Source: Cecembia calidifontis
Lineage (GTDB): Bacteria > Bacteroidota > Bacteroidia > Cytophagales > Cyclobacteriaceae
Reading direction: 5' to 3'
NCBI RefSeq assembly: GCF_004216715.1
Contig: NZ_SGXG01000001.1
Span: forward strand, 3,456,501-3,520,500
Length of the DNA stretch: 64,000 bases
The notes beneath the pieces were generated by a model that saw only the letters and a list, made by a program, of their open reading frames with translations, was not told the origin of the DNA and did no database searches. Positions 1 to 9,763 of this stretch are shown piece after piece. A program made the translations under genes and the position numbers. Numbering within the stretch: the first letter of the stretch is position 1; every line of letters begins with the position of its first letter.

Positions 1-46
1 GTACAGATCATGAATAAAGGATAGTACCAACTTAAATAACCACAAT

Positions 47-628
47 ATGAAAAAGATTTTAACTATGGCATTGATCGCAACACTAGGTTTGAGCGGTTTT
101 GCCAATGCAGGAGATGAAAGTGTTGAAGCTTTGACCGAGGTCAGCAATAGCAACAACCGTGTAAAGGTAATCCTGAAAGAAGGATTGGGAAAAGTCAGAC
201 TGGAAGTTTTGGATCTGCAAGGTAAGAAGTTACATCAGCAAACTGTTTTTGTGAAAAATGATGTGATGGTACCTTACAACCTTTCCGAGCTACCGGTAGG
301 ACAATATCAGTTGAAAATTGAGGCCAACAACAAAGGTTTGGAGCCAGAGGTCGCTGTCTTTGATTTGGAAAGGAAATTGACTAAAGAGGAAATACCCTTG
401 ATGGCTTACCGTAAAAACCTTGATGATGATTCCATCAAACTTACGGTGATTGGATTGGATGAACCGGGTGTGACAGTTGCCATAGCAGACCGCAGCGGTA
501 AGAAGATTTTTGAAGAAAAAATCATGCAGACAGGAGCCTTTTCCAAAATCTATTCTTTCAGGAATTTTAAAGCCAATGATGTTTCGGTACAAGTGACCGA
601 TGCGAAAGGTAAGTCAAGAATTTTTTGA
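47..628 (+). CDS. Secreted protein of unknown function with two beta-sandwich-like modules
   Basis: This 193-residue protein begins with a clear signal peptide (two lysines, a hydrophobic stretch, cleavage expected near NAG at about residue 21). The mature part is rich in beta-strand-like alternation. Around residues 50-90 it has a D-L-Q-G-K-K turn followed by LPVGQYQLKIE, and around residues 145-165 a similar D-R-S-G-K-K turn. Such phrasing is reminiscent of the C-terminal modules of type IX secreted proteins, but no full sorting domain is evident, so the likeness may be only structural. No catalytic motif is visible. It is a single gene closed by a terminator 26 bases downstream. I do not recognise the family. 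Confidence 0.75.
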   Translation: MKKILTMALIATLGLSGFANAGDESVEALTEVSNSNNRVKVILKEGLGKVRLEVLDLQGKKLHQQTVFVKNDVMVPYNLSELPVGQYQLKIEANNKGLEPEVAVFDLERKLTKEEIPLMAYRKNLDDDSIKLTVIGLDEPGVTVAIADRSGKKIFEEKIMQTGAFSKIYSFRNFKANDVSVQVTDAKGKSRIF

Positions 629-653
629 TTTTCCCTAAACCACTTTTAACCAG

Positions 654-684
654 AATCCGGCTGATCTTTTGGCCGGATTTTTTT
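654..684 (+). terminator. Intrinsic terminator after the secreted protein gene
   Basis: An 8-bp perfect stem (AATCCGGC paired with GCCGGATT) is followed directly by a T run. It lies 26 bases after the stop codon of the first gene. Confidence 0.85.
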
Positions 685-770
685 GTTTTTTATACAGGTG
701 GCATGTTTTCTTTCAGTTTCTTTTTCATTTTTGATCCATCAAATCGGAATCAAAACCCAAACAAAGTTTT

Positions 771-2309
771 ATGATGAATCCAAAGAAAAAACTGACTGCT
801 TTCTTTTTAATCTGGATCTTGGGCTTTTCCCTTGTCTTTGCGCAGGAAAAGTTGGATCTGGAAATGGTTTACCGGATCAAATCCGAAGGCATTGGAAATT
901 CCCAAATTCAGGAACTTTCTTTTTATCTGACAGATTTCTTAGGTCCCAGACTTTCTGGTTCTACCAACCTGCGCAATTCAAGACAATGGACAGCTGAGAA
1001 ATTCCAGGAATGGGGCTTAAGCAATGTCCGCATTGATTCCTACGGGGATTTTGGCAGGGGCTGGAATGTGAAAAAATCTTACATCGCCATGAAGGCACCT
1101 TACTATGCGCAGATCATTGGTTATCCAAAGGCTTGGACTAATGGCACCAATGGCTTAATTGAAGAAGAAGTTATGCTGTTGGAAATTAACTCAGAAGCAG
1201 ATTTTGATCTTTACAAAGGAAAATTGAAGGGTAAAGTGGTCATGACACCTGCCAACTTGGAATCGGGCCCTGCTTTTGAACCGGAGGCAAGAAGACTGAC
1301 CGATGCTGATTTGGAAGAAAGGAAGAATATTACCATCGGAGGAAGAACAGGAAGGTATACCCCTGAAATGTTGGCCCAATTACGCGCACAGCGAGCCCTT
1401 GACCAAAAACTCAACGAATTTTTATTGGCCGAAGGAGTTGGACTGAGAATTACCGGAACCAGAGGGAATTTTGGAACCGTCTTTCATACCAGAGCAGGTT
1501 CCTTTAGCACAGATAAGCAGCCAACCGTTCCTGAGTTGGAGATTGCCTCTGAGCACTACGGAAGGATTTATAGGTTGATCAAGAAAGGGATACCTGTAAA
1601 AATCGAAGCCGAAGTGGATGTGGAATGGTTGGATGATGATTATAAAGGGTACAATGTATTGGCTGAAATCCCCGGAACAGACAGAAACCTCCGTTCTGAA
1701 ATTGTCATGTTGGGCGCACATTTGGACAGCTGGCATGCCGGTACAGGCGGCAATGACAATGCTGCAGGTGTAGCTGTCATGATGGAGGCTATCAGGATTT
1801 TAAAAGCATTGGGTGTTCAACCGAAAAGAACTATCCGCATTGCTTTATGGGGTGAAGAAGAACAAGGGCTATACGGTTCCAGAGGATATGTTCAGAAATA
1901 TGTAGCAGACAGGAATACCAAAGAGAAAAAAGCTGAATGGGATAAGATTTCTGCCTATTATAATTTGGACAACGGTTCAGGAAAGATCCGTGGTATTTAC
2001 CTGGAAGGAAATGATATGCTGGTTCCTATTTTCGAGGAGTGGTTCAAGCCTTTCCATGAAATGGGTGCGAATACGGTGACAAGAAGAAATACCGGATCTA
2101 CTGACCATGTTCCCTTTGATGCGGTGGGAATACCTGGGTTCCAGTTTATTCAGGATCCAATTGATTATGGTAAAGGATACCATACCAATATGGATGTTTA
2201 CGAAAGGATGCAGTTCTCAGACATGACCCAGGCCGCTGTGATTATAGCTTCCATGGTATACCATACGGCCCAAAGGGACGAAAAATTACCCAGAAAGCCT
2301 TGGAATTGA
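771..2309 (+). CDS. Secreted M28-family zinc metallopeptidase
   Basis: The 512-residue product has an N-terminal signal peptide ending at VFAQ (about residue 25) and the two-zinc peptidase core of family M28 in its C-terminal half. The expected ligands are visible in order: HLDSW (about residue 316), GGNDNAAG, GEEEQG, YNLDNGSG and GSTDHVPFD. The region between about residues 100 and 300 corresponds to the inserted PA-like domain common in the carboxypeptidase Q type. It should act as an exported aminopeptidase or dipeptidase. Two ATG codons are adjacent at 771 and 774, and either could be used. A terminator follows at once, so it is probably transcribed alone. Confidence 0.92.
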   Translation: MMNPKKKLTAFFLIWILGFSLVFAQEKLDLEMVYRIKSEGIGNSQIQELSFYLTDFLGPRLSGSTNLRNSRQWTAEKFQEWGLSNVRIDSYGDFGRGWNVKKSYIAMKAPYYAQIIGYPKAWTNGTNGLIEEEVMLLEINSEADFDLYKGKLKGKVVMTPANLESGPAFEPEARRLTDADLEERKNITIGGRTGRYTPEMLAQLRAQRALDQKLNEFLLAEGVGLRITGTRGNFGTVFHTRAGSFSTDKQPTVPELEIASEHYGRIYRLIKKGIPVKIEAEVDVEWLDDDYKGYNVLAEIPGTDRNLRSEIVMLGAHLDSWHAGTGGNDNAAGVAVMMEAIRILKALGVQPKRTIRIALWGEEEQGLYGSRGYVQKYVADRNTKEKKAEWDKISAYYNLDNGSGKIRGIYLEGNDMLVPIFEEWFKPFHEMGANTVTRRNTGSTDHVPFDAVGIPGFQFIQDPIDYGKGYHTNMDVYERMQFSDMTQAAVIIASMVYHTAQRDEKLPRKPWN

Positions 2310-2322
2310 CCTTTCAATTCAA

Positions 2323-2355
2323 AAAAAAGAGGGGAACATCAACCCCTCTTTTTTT
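2323..2355 (+). terminator. Intrinsic terminator after the M28 peptidase
   Basis: A G-A-G-G-G-G / C-C-C-C-T-C stem is flanked by an A run on the left and a T run on the right. It could work on both strands, but only the plus strand has a gene ending here. Confidence 0.85.
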
Positions 2356-2486
2356 ATTTTAATAGGTTTTGGTTTTCCAAATTTTTATTGGTATACAGGT
2401 ATGATTTTATTAATTTTAAGCCAATCATTAGAGTTATCCTGTTGGTTTACAGGATTAAATTTTGAATTGATATAAACCCAAATAAG

Positions 2487-3644
2487 ATGTATTCTGTAAT
2501 CCGTACAATTTTCAATGAGGAACATGAGATGTTCCGTCAATCTTTAAAAGATTTTATTGCCAAAGAAATCACGCCTTATAATGCGGAATGGGAAAGAAAT
2601 AAGATGGTTTCCCGTGAATCTTGGAAAAAGCTCGGAGAGAATGGATTCTTATGTATTCAGGCACCTGAGCAGTACGGGGGATTAAATATACAAGACTTCA
2701 GGTACAACGCTATTTTTGTAGAAGAATTGGGATTAAGCGGTTGCTCCGGGCCTGCCATTGGCTATCCTCTGCACAATGATATTGTTTTTCCCTATATCCT
2801 TCACTATGGTACAGAAGCAGCAAAAGCGAAATACATTCCGGGTATGATCAGTGGGGACCTGATCTCGGCTGTAGCCATGACAGAACCTGGAGCGGGTAGT
2901 GACCTTCAAGCCATACGCTCCACTGCTGTGGACAAGGGAGATCATTACCTGATCAATGGCTCCAAAACATTCATCACCAATGGCTATTTGGCGGATGTGG
3001 TGGTGGTGGCTGCAAAGACAGACCCAAGCCAAGGGGCAAAAGGAATAAGTTTATTCATAGTGGATAAGGACATGGAGGGTTTTTCTAAAGGTGTCCCCTT
3101 TGAAAAAGTAGGGTTGCATGCACAGGATACCTGTGAGCTATTTTTTGAAGATGTCAAAGTGCCCAAGGAAAATCTTTTGGGGAAAGTTGGGGAAGGATTT
3201 AAATATTTGATGACCGAACTTGCCCAGGAAAGATTGATTGTAGGTTTAGCTGCGGTTGCGCTTGCAGAATCTGCGTTTTTGTCAACCTTGGATTATGTGC
3301 AACAGCGTAAAGCTTTTGGGAAAAGTATTTCTGAGTTTCAGAATACCAGGTTCAAATTGGCAGAGATGGGGGCAAAGTTGGAGCAGGGCCGAATGTATGC
3401 CGATCAGTTAGTCATGCTGCACAATGATAAAAAAGTGGATTCTGCCATAGCCTCTTCTGCGAAATACCTGTTGACGGAGCTTCAGTGTTGGGTATCTGAT
3501 GAATGTGTGCAATTGCACGGAGGTTATGGTTATATGTGGGAATATCCTGTGGCGAGGGCTTTTGCAGATGCCAGGGTACAAAGAATTTATGCAGGTACCA
3601 ACGAAATCATGAAAGAACTGATCGTGAGAAAATTATTAAGCTAA
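2487..3644 (+). CDS. Acyl-CoA dehydrogenase, long-chain type
   Basis: This 385-residue flavoprotein has the full acyl-CoA dehydrogenase layout: a helical N-terminal domain, a beta-barrel middle with the FAD/substrate signature AMTEPGAGSDLQ (about residue 130) and a C-terminal helical bundle with QLHGGYGYMWEYP. It should oxidise a fatty acyl-CoA to the enoyl-CoA. The usual YEGT catalytic glutamate is replaced by YAGTNE. As in mammalian long-chain and isovaleryl enzymes, the base may instead be the glutamate of the AQERL motif (about residue 250). A fatty acyl-CoA ligase follows downstream, which fits fatty-acid breakdown, but a terminator separates the two, so they are not one simple operon. 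Confidence 0.92.
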   Translation: MYSVIRTIFNEEHEMFRQSLKDFIAKEITPYNAEWERNKMVSRESWKKLGENGFLCIQAPEQYGGLNIQDFRYNAIFVEELGLSGCSGPAIGYPLHNDIVFPYILHYGTEAAKAKYIPGMISGDLISAVAMTEPGAGSDLQAIRSTAVDKGDHYLINGSKTFITNGYLADVVVVAAKTDPSQGAKGISLFIVDKDMEGFSKGVPFEKVGLHAQDTCELFFEDVKVPKENLLGKVGEGFKYLMTELAQERLIVGLAAVALAESAFLSTLDYVQQRKAFGKSISEFQNTRFKLAEMGAKLEQGRMYADQLVMLHNDKKVDSAIASSAKYLLTELQCWVSDECVQLHGGYGYMWEYPVARAFADARVQRIYAGTNEIMKELIVRKLLS

Positions 3645-3667
3645 AAAAGTAGCTCATGTACCAAATT

Positions 3668-3700
3668 AACCACTTTTCAGTTCATGGAAAGTGGTTTTTT
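3668..3700 (+). terminator. Intrinsic terminator after the acyl-CoA dehydrogenase
   Basis: An AACCACTTT / AAAGTGGTT stem with a short loop is followed by six T residues, 24 bases after the stop codon. Confidence 0.85.
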
Positions 3701-3780
3701 GTTTTTAGAAACAAACAATTATGCTTTATATTTAGTCCCGTTAATAGAAAATCCAAAATCAACCTATAATATCAACGCTT

Positions 3781-5466
3781 ATGCATAATTTCCCATGGTT
3801 TAAATTTTATCCATCTGAAGTGGATCCTGAAGTTAACGTTACGGCATATAGCTCTGTGGTTAACCTTTTTGAAGAAAGTGTTAAAAAGTTTGGAGATGCC
3901 ATAGCCTATGAATGCATGGGCAAGACCATCACTTTCAATGAGGTGGACCAACTTTCCAAGAAATTTGCTTCTTATCTTCAGAATGACCTGAATATGAAAA
4001 AAGGGGATAGGGTAGCCATTCAAATGCCAAACTGCCTTCAATATCCCGTGGCACTTTTTGGTACTTTGAGAGCAGGTATGGTGGTGGTCAATACCAATCC
4101 ACTTTATACCCCAAGGGAAATGAAGCATCAGTTTGAGGATGCAGGAGTGGATGCCATAGTCATTGTGGCCAACTTTGCCAGTAACCTGGAAAAAATCAGG
4201 CATGAAATCCAGGCCAAACATGTGATCATAACCGAACTTGGGGATATGTTGGGCGCTGTAAAAGGTAGCATTGTCAATTTTGTTGTCAAGAAAATCAAGA
4301 AAATGGTCCCTCCCTATAACCTTCCAAGGGCCATTTCCTGGAAAAAAATGATGGGATCCGCCGATGCTTCCAAATTCAAAAGGGAAGAAATGAAACTGGA
4401 AGACACTGCTTTCCTGCAATATACAGGAGGTACCACGGGTATATCCAAAGGCGCTGAACTTACGCATGGCAACATTGTGGCCAATATGCAGCAAATATCA
4501 GCCTGGATGAAACCCAAACTCAAAGACAGGGAAGAAATTGTCATCACAGCATTACCTCTTTATCATATTTTTGCCCTGACGGTAAATTGTCTTGCCATGA
4601 TGAACATCGGAGCGCATAATGTTCTAATTACCAATCCAAGAGATATGCCTGCTTTTATTAAAGAATTAAAGAAACATAAATTTACAGTAATCATCGGCGT
4701 AAATACCTTGTTCAACGGATTGCTCAATCAGGAAGCATTTACAAAGCTGGATTTCAGTTCATTGAAAGTCGCTGTAGGAGGTGGAATGGCCGTACAGAAA
4801 GCTACTGCTGAAAAGTGGGAGAAAGTCACAGGTACTCCGCTTGCCGAGGGCTATGGTCTGACGGAAACATCTCCAGTGGCGGTATGTAACCCGATTGATG
4901 GGACAGAAAGGATTGGAACCATTGGTATACCACTTCCCAATACAGACGTCAAAGTAATCGATGATAACGGAAATGACCTGCCCACAGGAGAAAAAGGTGA
5001 ATTGTGTATCAAAGGGCCTCAGGTAATGCGCGGATATTGGAACAGGCCGGATGAAACTGCTAAGGTCATGGATGGGGAATGGTTCAAGACCGGGGATATT
5101 GCTGTAATTGATGAGGATGGGTTTGTGAAAATTGTGGACAGGAAAAAAGAAATGATCCTTGTTTCTGGTTTTAATGTTTATCCCAATGAAGTAGAAAATG
5201 CCATTGCTATGCATCCTAAAGTTTTGGAAACAGGGGTGATTGGTATGCCGGATGATAAATCAACAGAAAAGGTGGTGGCTTATGTAGTTCCTAAGGATAA
5301 GTCTGTGACGGCAGAGGAAATCATTGCCCATTGCCGTAATGAACTGACCAATTACAAGGTTCCAAGAGAAGTGTACTTTGCAGACGAACTGCCCAAAACC
5401 AACGTGGGAAAAATCCTAAGAAGGAAAATCAAAGAAATGCATGAGAAGTCTTTGGGTCAAGGCTAA
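3781..5466 (+). CDS. fadD: Long-chain fatty acid-CoA ligase
   Basis: The 561-residue product is a full-length AMP-forming acyl-CoA synthetase. The ATP-binding loop YTGGTTGISKGAELTH lies at about residues 214-229, the adenylate motif GYGLTETSP at about 358, GEWFKTGDI at about 436, and the C-terminal lysine region PKTNVGKILRRK at about 538. It activates fatty acids with ATP and CoA, supplying substrate for dehydrogenases such as the one just upstream. The FadD symbol is given by family resemblance; chain-length preference cannot be read from the sequence. Confidence 0.92.
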   Translation: MHNFPWFKFYPSEVDPEVNVTAYSSVVNLFEESVKKFGDAIAYECMGKTITFNEVDQLSKKFASYLQNDLNMKKGDRVAIQMPNCLQYPVALFGTLRAGMVVVNTNPLYTPREMKHQFEDAGVDAIVIVANFASNLEKIRHEIQAKHVIITELGDMLGAVKGSIVNFVVKKIKKMVPPYNLPRAISWKKMMGSADASKFKREEMKLEDTAFLQYTGGTTGISKGAELTHGNIVANMQQISAWMKPKLKDREEIVITALPLYHIFALTVNCLAMMNIGAHNVLITNPRDMPAFIKELKKHKFTVIIGVNTLFNGLLNQEAFTKLDFSSLKVAVGGGMAVQKATAEKWEKVTGTPLAEGYGLTETSPVAVCNPIDGTERIGTIGIPLPNTDVKVIDDNGNDLPTGEKGELCIKGPQVMRGYWNRPDETAKVMDGEWFKTGDIAVIDEDGFVKIVDRKKEMILVSGFNVYPNEVENAIAMHPKVLETGVIGMPDDKSTEKVVAYVVPKDKSVTAEEIIAHCRNELTNYKVPREVYFADELPKTNVGKILRRKIKEMHEKSLGQG

Positions 5467-5524
5467 TTGATCTGTTTTAATTATAAACCGAATTTTTTTC
5501 ATCGACAAGAAGAAAATAGGTATT

Positions 5525-5560
5525 AGGCTCCATGGAAGTGATTTCATGGAGCTTTTTTTT
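5525..5560 (+). terminator. Intrinsic terminator after the acyl-CoA ligase
   Basis: An imperfect GGCTCCATG / CATGGAGC stem with one bulge is followed by eight T residues. Confidence 0.8.
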
Positions 5561-5675
5561 CAATTCTTACAAATTTTATATCCAACATTCACATCCAATT
5601 CCCTAAAAATTCGGCAAAAGTTTATTATTCCAACCATATTTTCTATTTTCAGAGGAAATAAACCCATTTCCTTTT

Positions 5676-7280
5676 ATGACTTTTGATTACATCATTATAG
5701 GTGCAGGTTCAGCAGGCTGCGTTTTGGCCAACCGGCTTAGCGAAAATGGAAGAAATACGGTGCTGCTTCTTGAAGCAGGTGAAAAAGATAAAAAAACCGA
5801 AATCCATATTCCCGGAGCTTATTCCCAATTGCACCGCTCAGAGGTTGACTGGGCTTTTTGGACAGAGCCTCAGGAACACTTGGATGGCAGGCGGCTTTTT
5901 ATTCCCAGGGGAAAGGTTTTGGGCGGAAGCAGCAGTACCAATGCGATGGCCTATGTCAGAGGAAATAAGGAAGATTTCAATGAATGGGCATCCCTTGGAA
6001 ATCAAGGATGGTCTTATGAAGAGGTTTTACCCTATTTTATCAAATCAGAGCACAATGAGGATTTTCAGGGGAGGTTTTATGGAAAAAACGGGCCTTTGCA
6101 CGTAAGCTATTCCAGGCAGCCCCATCCTTTGGGAAATGTGTTTATACAGGCCTGCAATGAAAAAGGGATTCCGCATAATGAAGAATACAATGGGGCAGAG
6201 CAATTTGGGGCTTCCTTGTTACAGTTTACCATCAAAAACAACATACGGCACAGCACTGCAGCAGCTTTTTTGACCCCGGTCCTTGGAAGGGAAAATCTTA
6301 AAGTCAAAACCTCAACCCGAGTCTCCCGGATACTGATTGAAAACAAAAAGGCCACTGGGGTTGAAGTGATTTTGAAAAATGGAGAAAAGGAAGTTTTCAA
6401 CTGCAGAAAAGAAATTGTAATCAGTGCAGGTGCCATTCAATCTCCACAGATTTTATTGTTGTCAGGGATTGGTGATGGTGCTTACCTCAAAACTTTTGGG
6501 ATTGATGTCAAACATCAACTTCGTGGAGTGGGACTTAACCTTATAGACCATGTATGGTCAGGGGTTACGGCATGGGTCAATGTACCTACCAATAATGATG
6601 TGCTCAAACCAATGAATAAAGTCCTGGCGCTCTTCCAGCATTTACTTTTCAAAAAAGGAGCATTGGGAAATTGTCCCTTGACAGCGAATGCTTTTCTGGC
6701 AAGCAATAAAGGATTGATACGGCCGGATTTACAATTTCATTTTGCGCCTTCCGGTGTCAAAGAGGATTACAGCACAGATATCTATGATGTTTCTACCTAT
6801 CCCAAAAAAAGCGGGGTGGGAATATTGGTTATTTTGATCAGGCCAGAAAGCCGGGGATATGTTGGGCTAAAATCAGCAGATCCACTTGATGCTCCCTTAA
6901 TTCAGCCCAATGTATTGTCCGATGTACGGGATCTTGAAGTCCTCAAAAAAGGAATATTAAAAGCCAAGGAGGTACTGGAAGCTAAAGCCTTTCAAAAATA
7001 CCTTCAGGGTAATGTCTACTTTCCAAAAAGGTTTGACAATGAAAATTTGGAAGAGCACATCAAAAAAAGCCTGGAAACTTTGTATCATCCTGTTGGCACC
7101 TGCAAAATGGGACAGGATAATATGGCAGTTGTGGACAGTAAATTAAAGGTGCATGGGCTTGAAGGCCTCAGAATTGCAGATGCTTCCATCATGCCGACCA
7201 TTATTTCCGGCAATACCAATGCTGCCAGTATTATGATTGGTGAAAAAGCCGCATCCATGATCCTGGAATCCAATAAATAA
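5676..7280 (+). CDS. GMC-family FAD-dependent alcohol oxidoreductase
   Basis: This 534-residue protein starts with the FAD-binding Rossmann motif IIGAGSAGCVLANRLSE. It carries the second GMC signature near residue 80 (RGKVLGGSSSTNAM) and ends with the GMC C-terminal catalytic region HPVGTCKMG with IADASIMPTIISGNTNAA. The histidine of HPVGTC is the expected active-site base. It resembles choline or glucose-methanol-choline type dehydrogenases; the true alcohol substrate is unknown. There is no signal peptide. A sugar epimerase-like gene starts 19 bases downstream on the same strand, so the two are probably co-transcribed and may act on a carbohydrate. Confidence 0.9.
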   Translation: MTFDYIIIGAGSAGCVLANRLSENGRNTVLLLEAGEKDKKTEIHIPGAYSQLHRSEVDWAFWTEPQEHLDGRRLFIPRGKVLGGSSSTNAMAYVRGNKEDFNEWASLGNQGWSYEEVLPYFIKSEHNEDFQGRFYGKNGPLHVSYSRQPHPLGNVFIQACNEKGIPHNEEYNGAEQFGASLLQFTIKNNIRHSTAAAFLTPVLGRENLKVKTSTRVSRILIENKKATGVEVILKNGEKEVFNCRKEIVISAGAIQSPQILLLSGIGDGAYLKTFGIDVKHQLRGVGLNLIDHVWSGVTAWVNVPTNNDVLKPMNKVLALFQHLLFKKGALGNCPLTANAFLASNKGLIRPDLQFHFAPSGVKEDYSTDIYDVSTYPKKSGVGILVILIRPESRGYVGLKSADPLDAPLIQPNVLSDVRDLEVLKKGILKAKEVLEAKAFQKYLQGNVYFPKRFDNENLEEHIKKSLETLYHPVGTCKMGQDNMAVVDSKLKVHGLEGLRIADASIMPTIISGNTNAASIMIGEKAASMILESNK

Positions 7281-7299
7281 TCCAATAAACAGCAAAGCA

Positions 7300-8661
7300 A
7301 TGAAACATAACCTTTTCTTCCCAAACTTTTTGGCCATTTTCTTTTTATTTGGATGTAATAAGGCAGCGGATACATCCTCAGAAAGCCAGCTGCTGAAATC
7401 CGCTTTGGAAAAATCCCTTAAAGAGAACTTATTGAATACTTGGTATCCAAAAGCAGTAGATTGGGAGGCTGGGGGATATTTCAGTGATTTTACCTATGAT
7501 TTTCAATTAAAAGACAGTCCTCAGGAAAAAATGATCGTGACACAGGCCAGACACCTTTGGTCCAATTCCAAGGCTGCACTGAGGTATCCTGAAGATGAGC
7601 ATTTTAAATTCGCTGCAGAGCATGGTTTTAAGTTTCTAAAGGATAAGATGTGGGATAAGGAAAATGGCGTTTTTTTTCAATTGGTAGATCGGTATGGAAA
7701 CCCTTTATTGGAAAAATCGACCATGAAGACGGCCTATGGGAACAGCTTTGGTATTTATGCCCTGGCTGCCTATTTTGAGGCCACAGGGGACTCTGCCGGA
7801 CTGGAGCTTGCCATACAGGCTTTCCGTTGGATGGAAAACCATAGCCATGATCCTGTTCATAAAGGCTATTTTCAGCACCTGGACCAAGGGGGAAATCCGG
7901 TTCAGCGGAAAGCCGATACCCCTTCTACTTCTGATTTGGGATACAAAGACCAGAACAGCAGCATCCATCTTTTGGAAGCCTTTACCGAACTTTACCATGT
8001 TTGGAAAGACCCTTTATTAAAAGAAAGGCTGGAAGAAATGCTTTTATTGGTAAGGGATACCATAACCCATGAAAAGGGCTATTTGGTTCTGTTCTTTGAA
8101 CCTGATTGGACACCAGTAACATTTAAGGATGCTGATAGGGAAACCATTCTCAGGCATAAAAATCTGGATCATGTTTCCTTTGGGCATGATGTGGAGACGG
8201 GTTTTCTCCTGATTGAAAGTGCCCATGCTCTTGGTTGGGGGGATGATGAAAAGACCATCAAACAAGCCAAGAAAATGATAGACCATGCTTTGAATTACGG
8301 GTGGGACAATGATCTTGGAGGATTTTATGACGAAGGCTATTATTTTAAAGGAGAAAAATTCCCTGAGATTATCAAGGATTCCAAAAACTGGTGGGCACAG
8401 GCCGAGGGTATGAATGCACTTCTGGTATTATCTACCTATTTTCCTGATGATGAAAAGGATTATTTCGGCAAATTCCGACAACAATGGGATTATATCCAAA
8501 AGTACCTGATAGACCATGAGCATGGGGATTGGTATCCAGGCGGATTGGACAAACAACCACAAATGAAAACTGCTGACAAAGGACATATCTGGAAAGCCAA
8601 TTACCATCAGTTCAGGGCAATGGCCCATTCGATTAAAGTATTGGGAGATCTTGAGGAATAA
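7300..8661 (+). CDS. AGE-family sugar epimerase/isomerase-like lipoprotein
   Basis: This 453-residue protein resembles the N-acylglucosamine 2-epimerase (AGE) / cellobiose 2-epimerase family: an (alpha/alpha)6 barrel with motifs such as ARHLWSNSKA, a YGNSFGIYAL stretch, DHVSFGHDVETG and WWAQAEGMNALL. The histidine-rich positions near HDVETG and the C-terminal KANYHQFRA are where the family keeps catalytic histidines. Unusually for the family, the N-terminus is a lipoprotein signal (LFGC at about residues 16-19), which places it outside the cytoplasm. It is transcribed after the GMC oxidoreductase with a 19-base gap. The substrate is not evident. Confidence 0.88.
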   Translation: MKHNLFFPNFLAIFFLFGCNKAADTSSESQLLKSALEKSLKENLLNTWYPKAVDWEAGGYFSDFTYDFQLKDSPQEKMIVTQARHLWSNSKAALRYPEDEHFKFAAEHGFKFLKDKMWDKENGVFFQLVDRYGNPLLEKSTMKTAYGNSFGIYALAAYFEATGDSAGLELAIQAFRWMENHSHDPVHKGYFQHLDQGGNPVQRKADTPSTSDLGYKDQNSSIHLLEAFTELYHVWKDPLLKERLEEMLLLVRDTITHEKGYLVLFFEPDWTPVTFKDADRETILRHKNLDHVSFGHDVETGFLLIESAHALGWGDDEKTIKQAKKMIDHALNYGWDNDLGGFYDEGYYFKGEKFPEIIKDSKNWWAQAEGMNALLVLSTYFPDDEKDYFGKFRQQWDYIQKYLIDHEHGDWYPGGLDKQPQMKTADKGHIWKANYHQFRAMAHSIKVLGDLEE

Positions 8662-8763
8662 GGTGAAATTTCTTTCTAAGTCCCACCTTATACCTCATTC
8701 ATAGTTCTTCATTTCAAATTCTACATTCCCAATGACACCCTATCCGTTCCTCATTCCCTTAGT

Positions 8764-9177
8764 CTATTGCTCATCCCTTATAAAGTATACTTCAGCAATT
8801 TTATTCCCTCTGATTTTGTAAATGGCAATAGCTTTAAAAGGAGGTTCTTCCTTGTTGATGGTCACTTCTTCCTGATCAATTACGGTATTTCCCATCACCA
8901 TCCTGTTGACAAGTTTACAATGTAAATCAGGAGTACGGGAAAACATGCGGCCATAGAGTCCATACATTTCATCTCTTCCCTGATAGAGCAATTGATCGGG
9001 GAAGTTGAATACTTTTACATCTTCCGCATAAGGAATAATAAAGGCCTCAATATCCCGGTTATTGTAAGCGTCCAGCTGTTCCTGTGCCAGTCTTACTGCT
9101 ATTTTTTCAATGTCTTCCTGAGCTGTCACACTTTCAATTAAGAAAAGAAAAAAAATCCCCATTAAAAACTTAAACAC
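8764..9177 (-). CDS. Secreted SnoaL/NTF2-like protein
   Basis: This 137-residue protein has a signal peptide ending in SVTAQ and an NTF2-like cone-fold domain (LAQEQLDAYNNRDIEAF, then YAEDVKVFNFP, GRDEMYGLYG). It resembles the 'nuclear transport factor 2 family / steroid delta-isomerase' group, whose members are often of unknown function. The reading frame begins with GTG at 9177, overlapping the stop of the upstream gene by 8 bases. An ATG five codons in (9162) is an alternative, but it would drop the lysine of the signal peptide. The overlap suggests translational coupling. Confidence 0.78.
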   Translation of the reverse strand: MFKFLMGIFFLFLIESVTAQEDIEKIAVRLAQEQLDAYNNRDIEAFIIPYAEDVKVFNFPDQLLYQGRDEMYGLYGRMFSRTPDLHCKLVNRMVMGNTVIDQEEVTINKEEPPFKAIAIYKIRGNKIAEVYFIRDEQ

Positions 9178-9607
9178 GTCTTCTGTCCTCCTGCCAGTTT
9201 TCTATTGATTTTTTGATTTCTTTGGATCTCATACCTTCCTTGATGGCTCTATCAATTAAGGGCAGTAACTCCTTATCTCCTGCAAATCTTAAGGCAATGA
9301 TTTGGGAAAGCCGTAATTTCCTTTCTTTTTCACGGAACGAGGTGCCTGTCAATTCAAAATAACGCTGCCTCATTTCCAATCTGATGATCCGGTCCTGGTT
9401 TTTCAGGGCATAGATTCTTGCCAAAAGCGGAAGAAGAAATAAAATAATGGCTCCTATCAGATGATAAAGCTGATCGTTGACCCCAAATCCAGAACCAAGG
9501 GCTTTTACAACATTCACTATAGTCCATATCAAATAAACCAAAGTCAAAGGCGTAATCACAAAATGGTGAAAAGGATAGTAGCGGATATGGTTCTTATAGT
9601 TCTGCAT
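9170..9607 (-). CDS. DUF6526-like membrane protein
   Basis: The 145-residue product starts MQNYKNHIRYYPFHHF and has two hydrophobic segments at about residues 17-36 and 46-65, followed by a charged cytoplasmic tail rich in arginine and lysine. This pattern matches the DUF6526 family of small Bacteroidota membrane proteins, whose function is unknown. It overlaps the start of the NTF2-like gene, with which it forms a two-gene minus-strand unit. Confidence 0.75.
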   Translation of the reverse strand: MQNYKNHIRYYPFHHFVITPLTLVYLIWTIVNVVKALGSGFGVNDQLYHLIGAIILFLLPLLARIYALKNQDRIIRLEMRQRYFELTGTSFREKERKLRLSQIIALRFAGDKELLPLIDRAIKEGMRSKEIKKSIENWQEDRRRV

Positions 9608-9763
9608 GGTAATAGGATAAGTTACATTCTCAATTTAAGTCAAAACTCTCCATCTATCAAAAAGATTGTCAACAGGGCCACATTTTTTTTAATTTCGAAG
9701 ATCGATAGGTAGTTCTCAATAAATTAGAATCCGAGATTATTAACCTTTAACAACCTTAATAAA

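Noticed and set aside
683..997. 104-codon frame overlapping the start of the M28 peptidase
   Set aside because: It lies in another frame of a gene with a clear signal peptide and zinc ligands.
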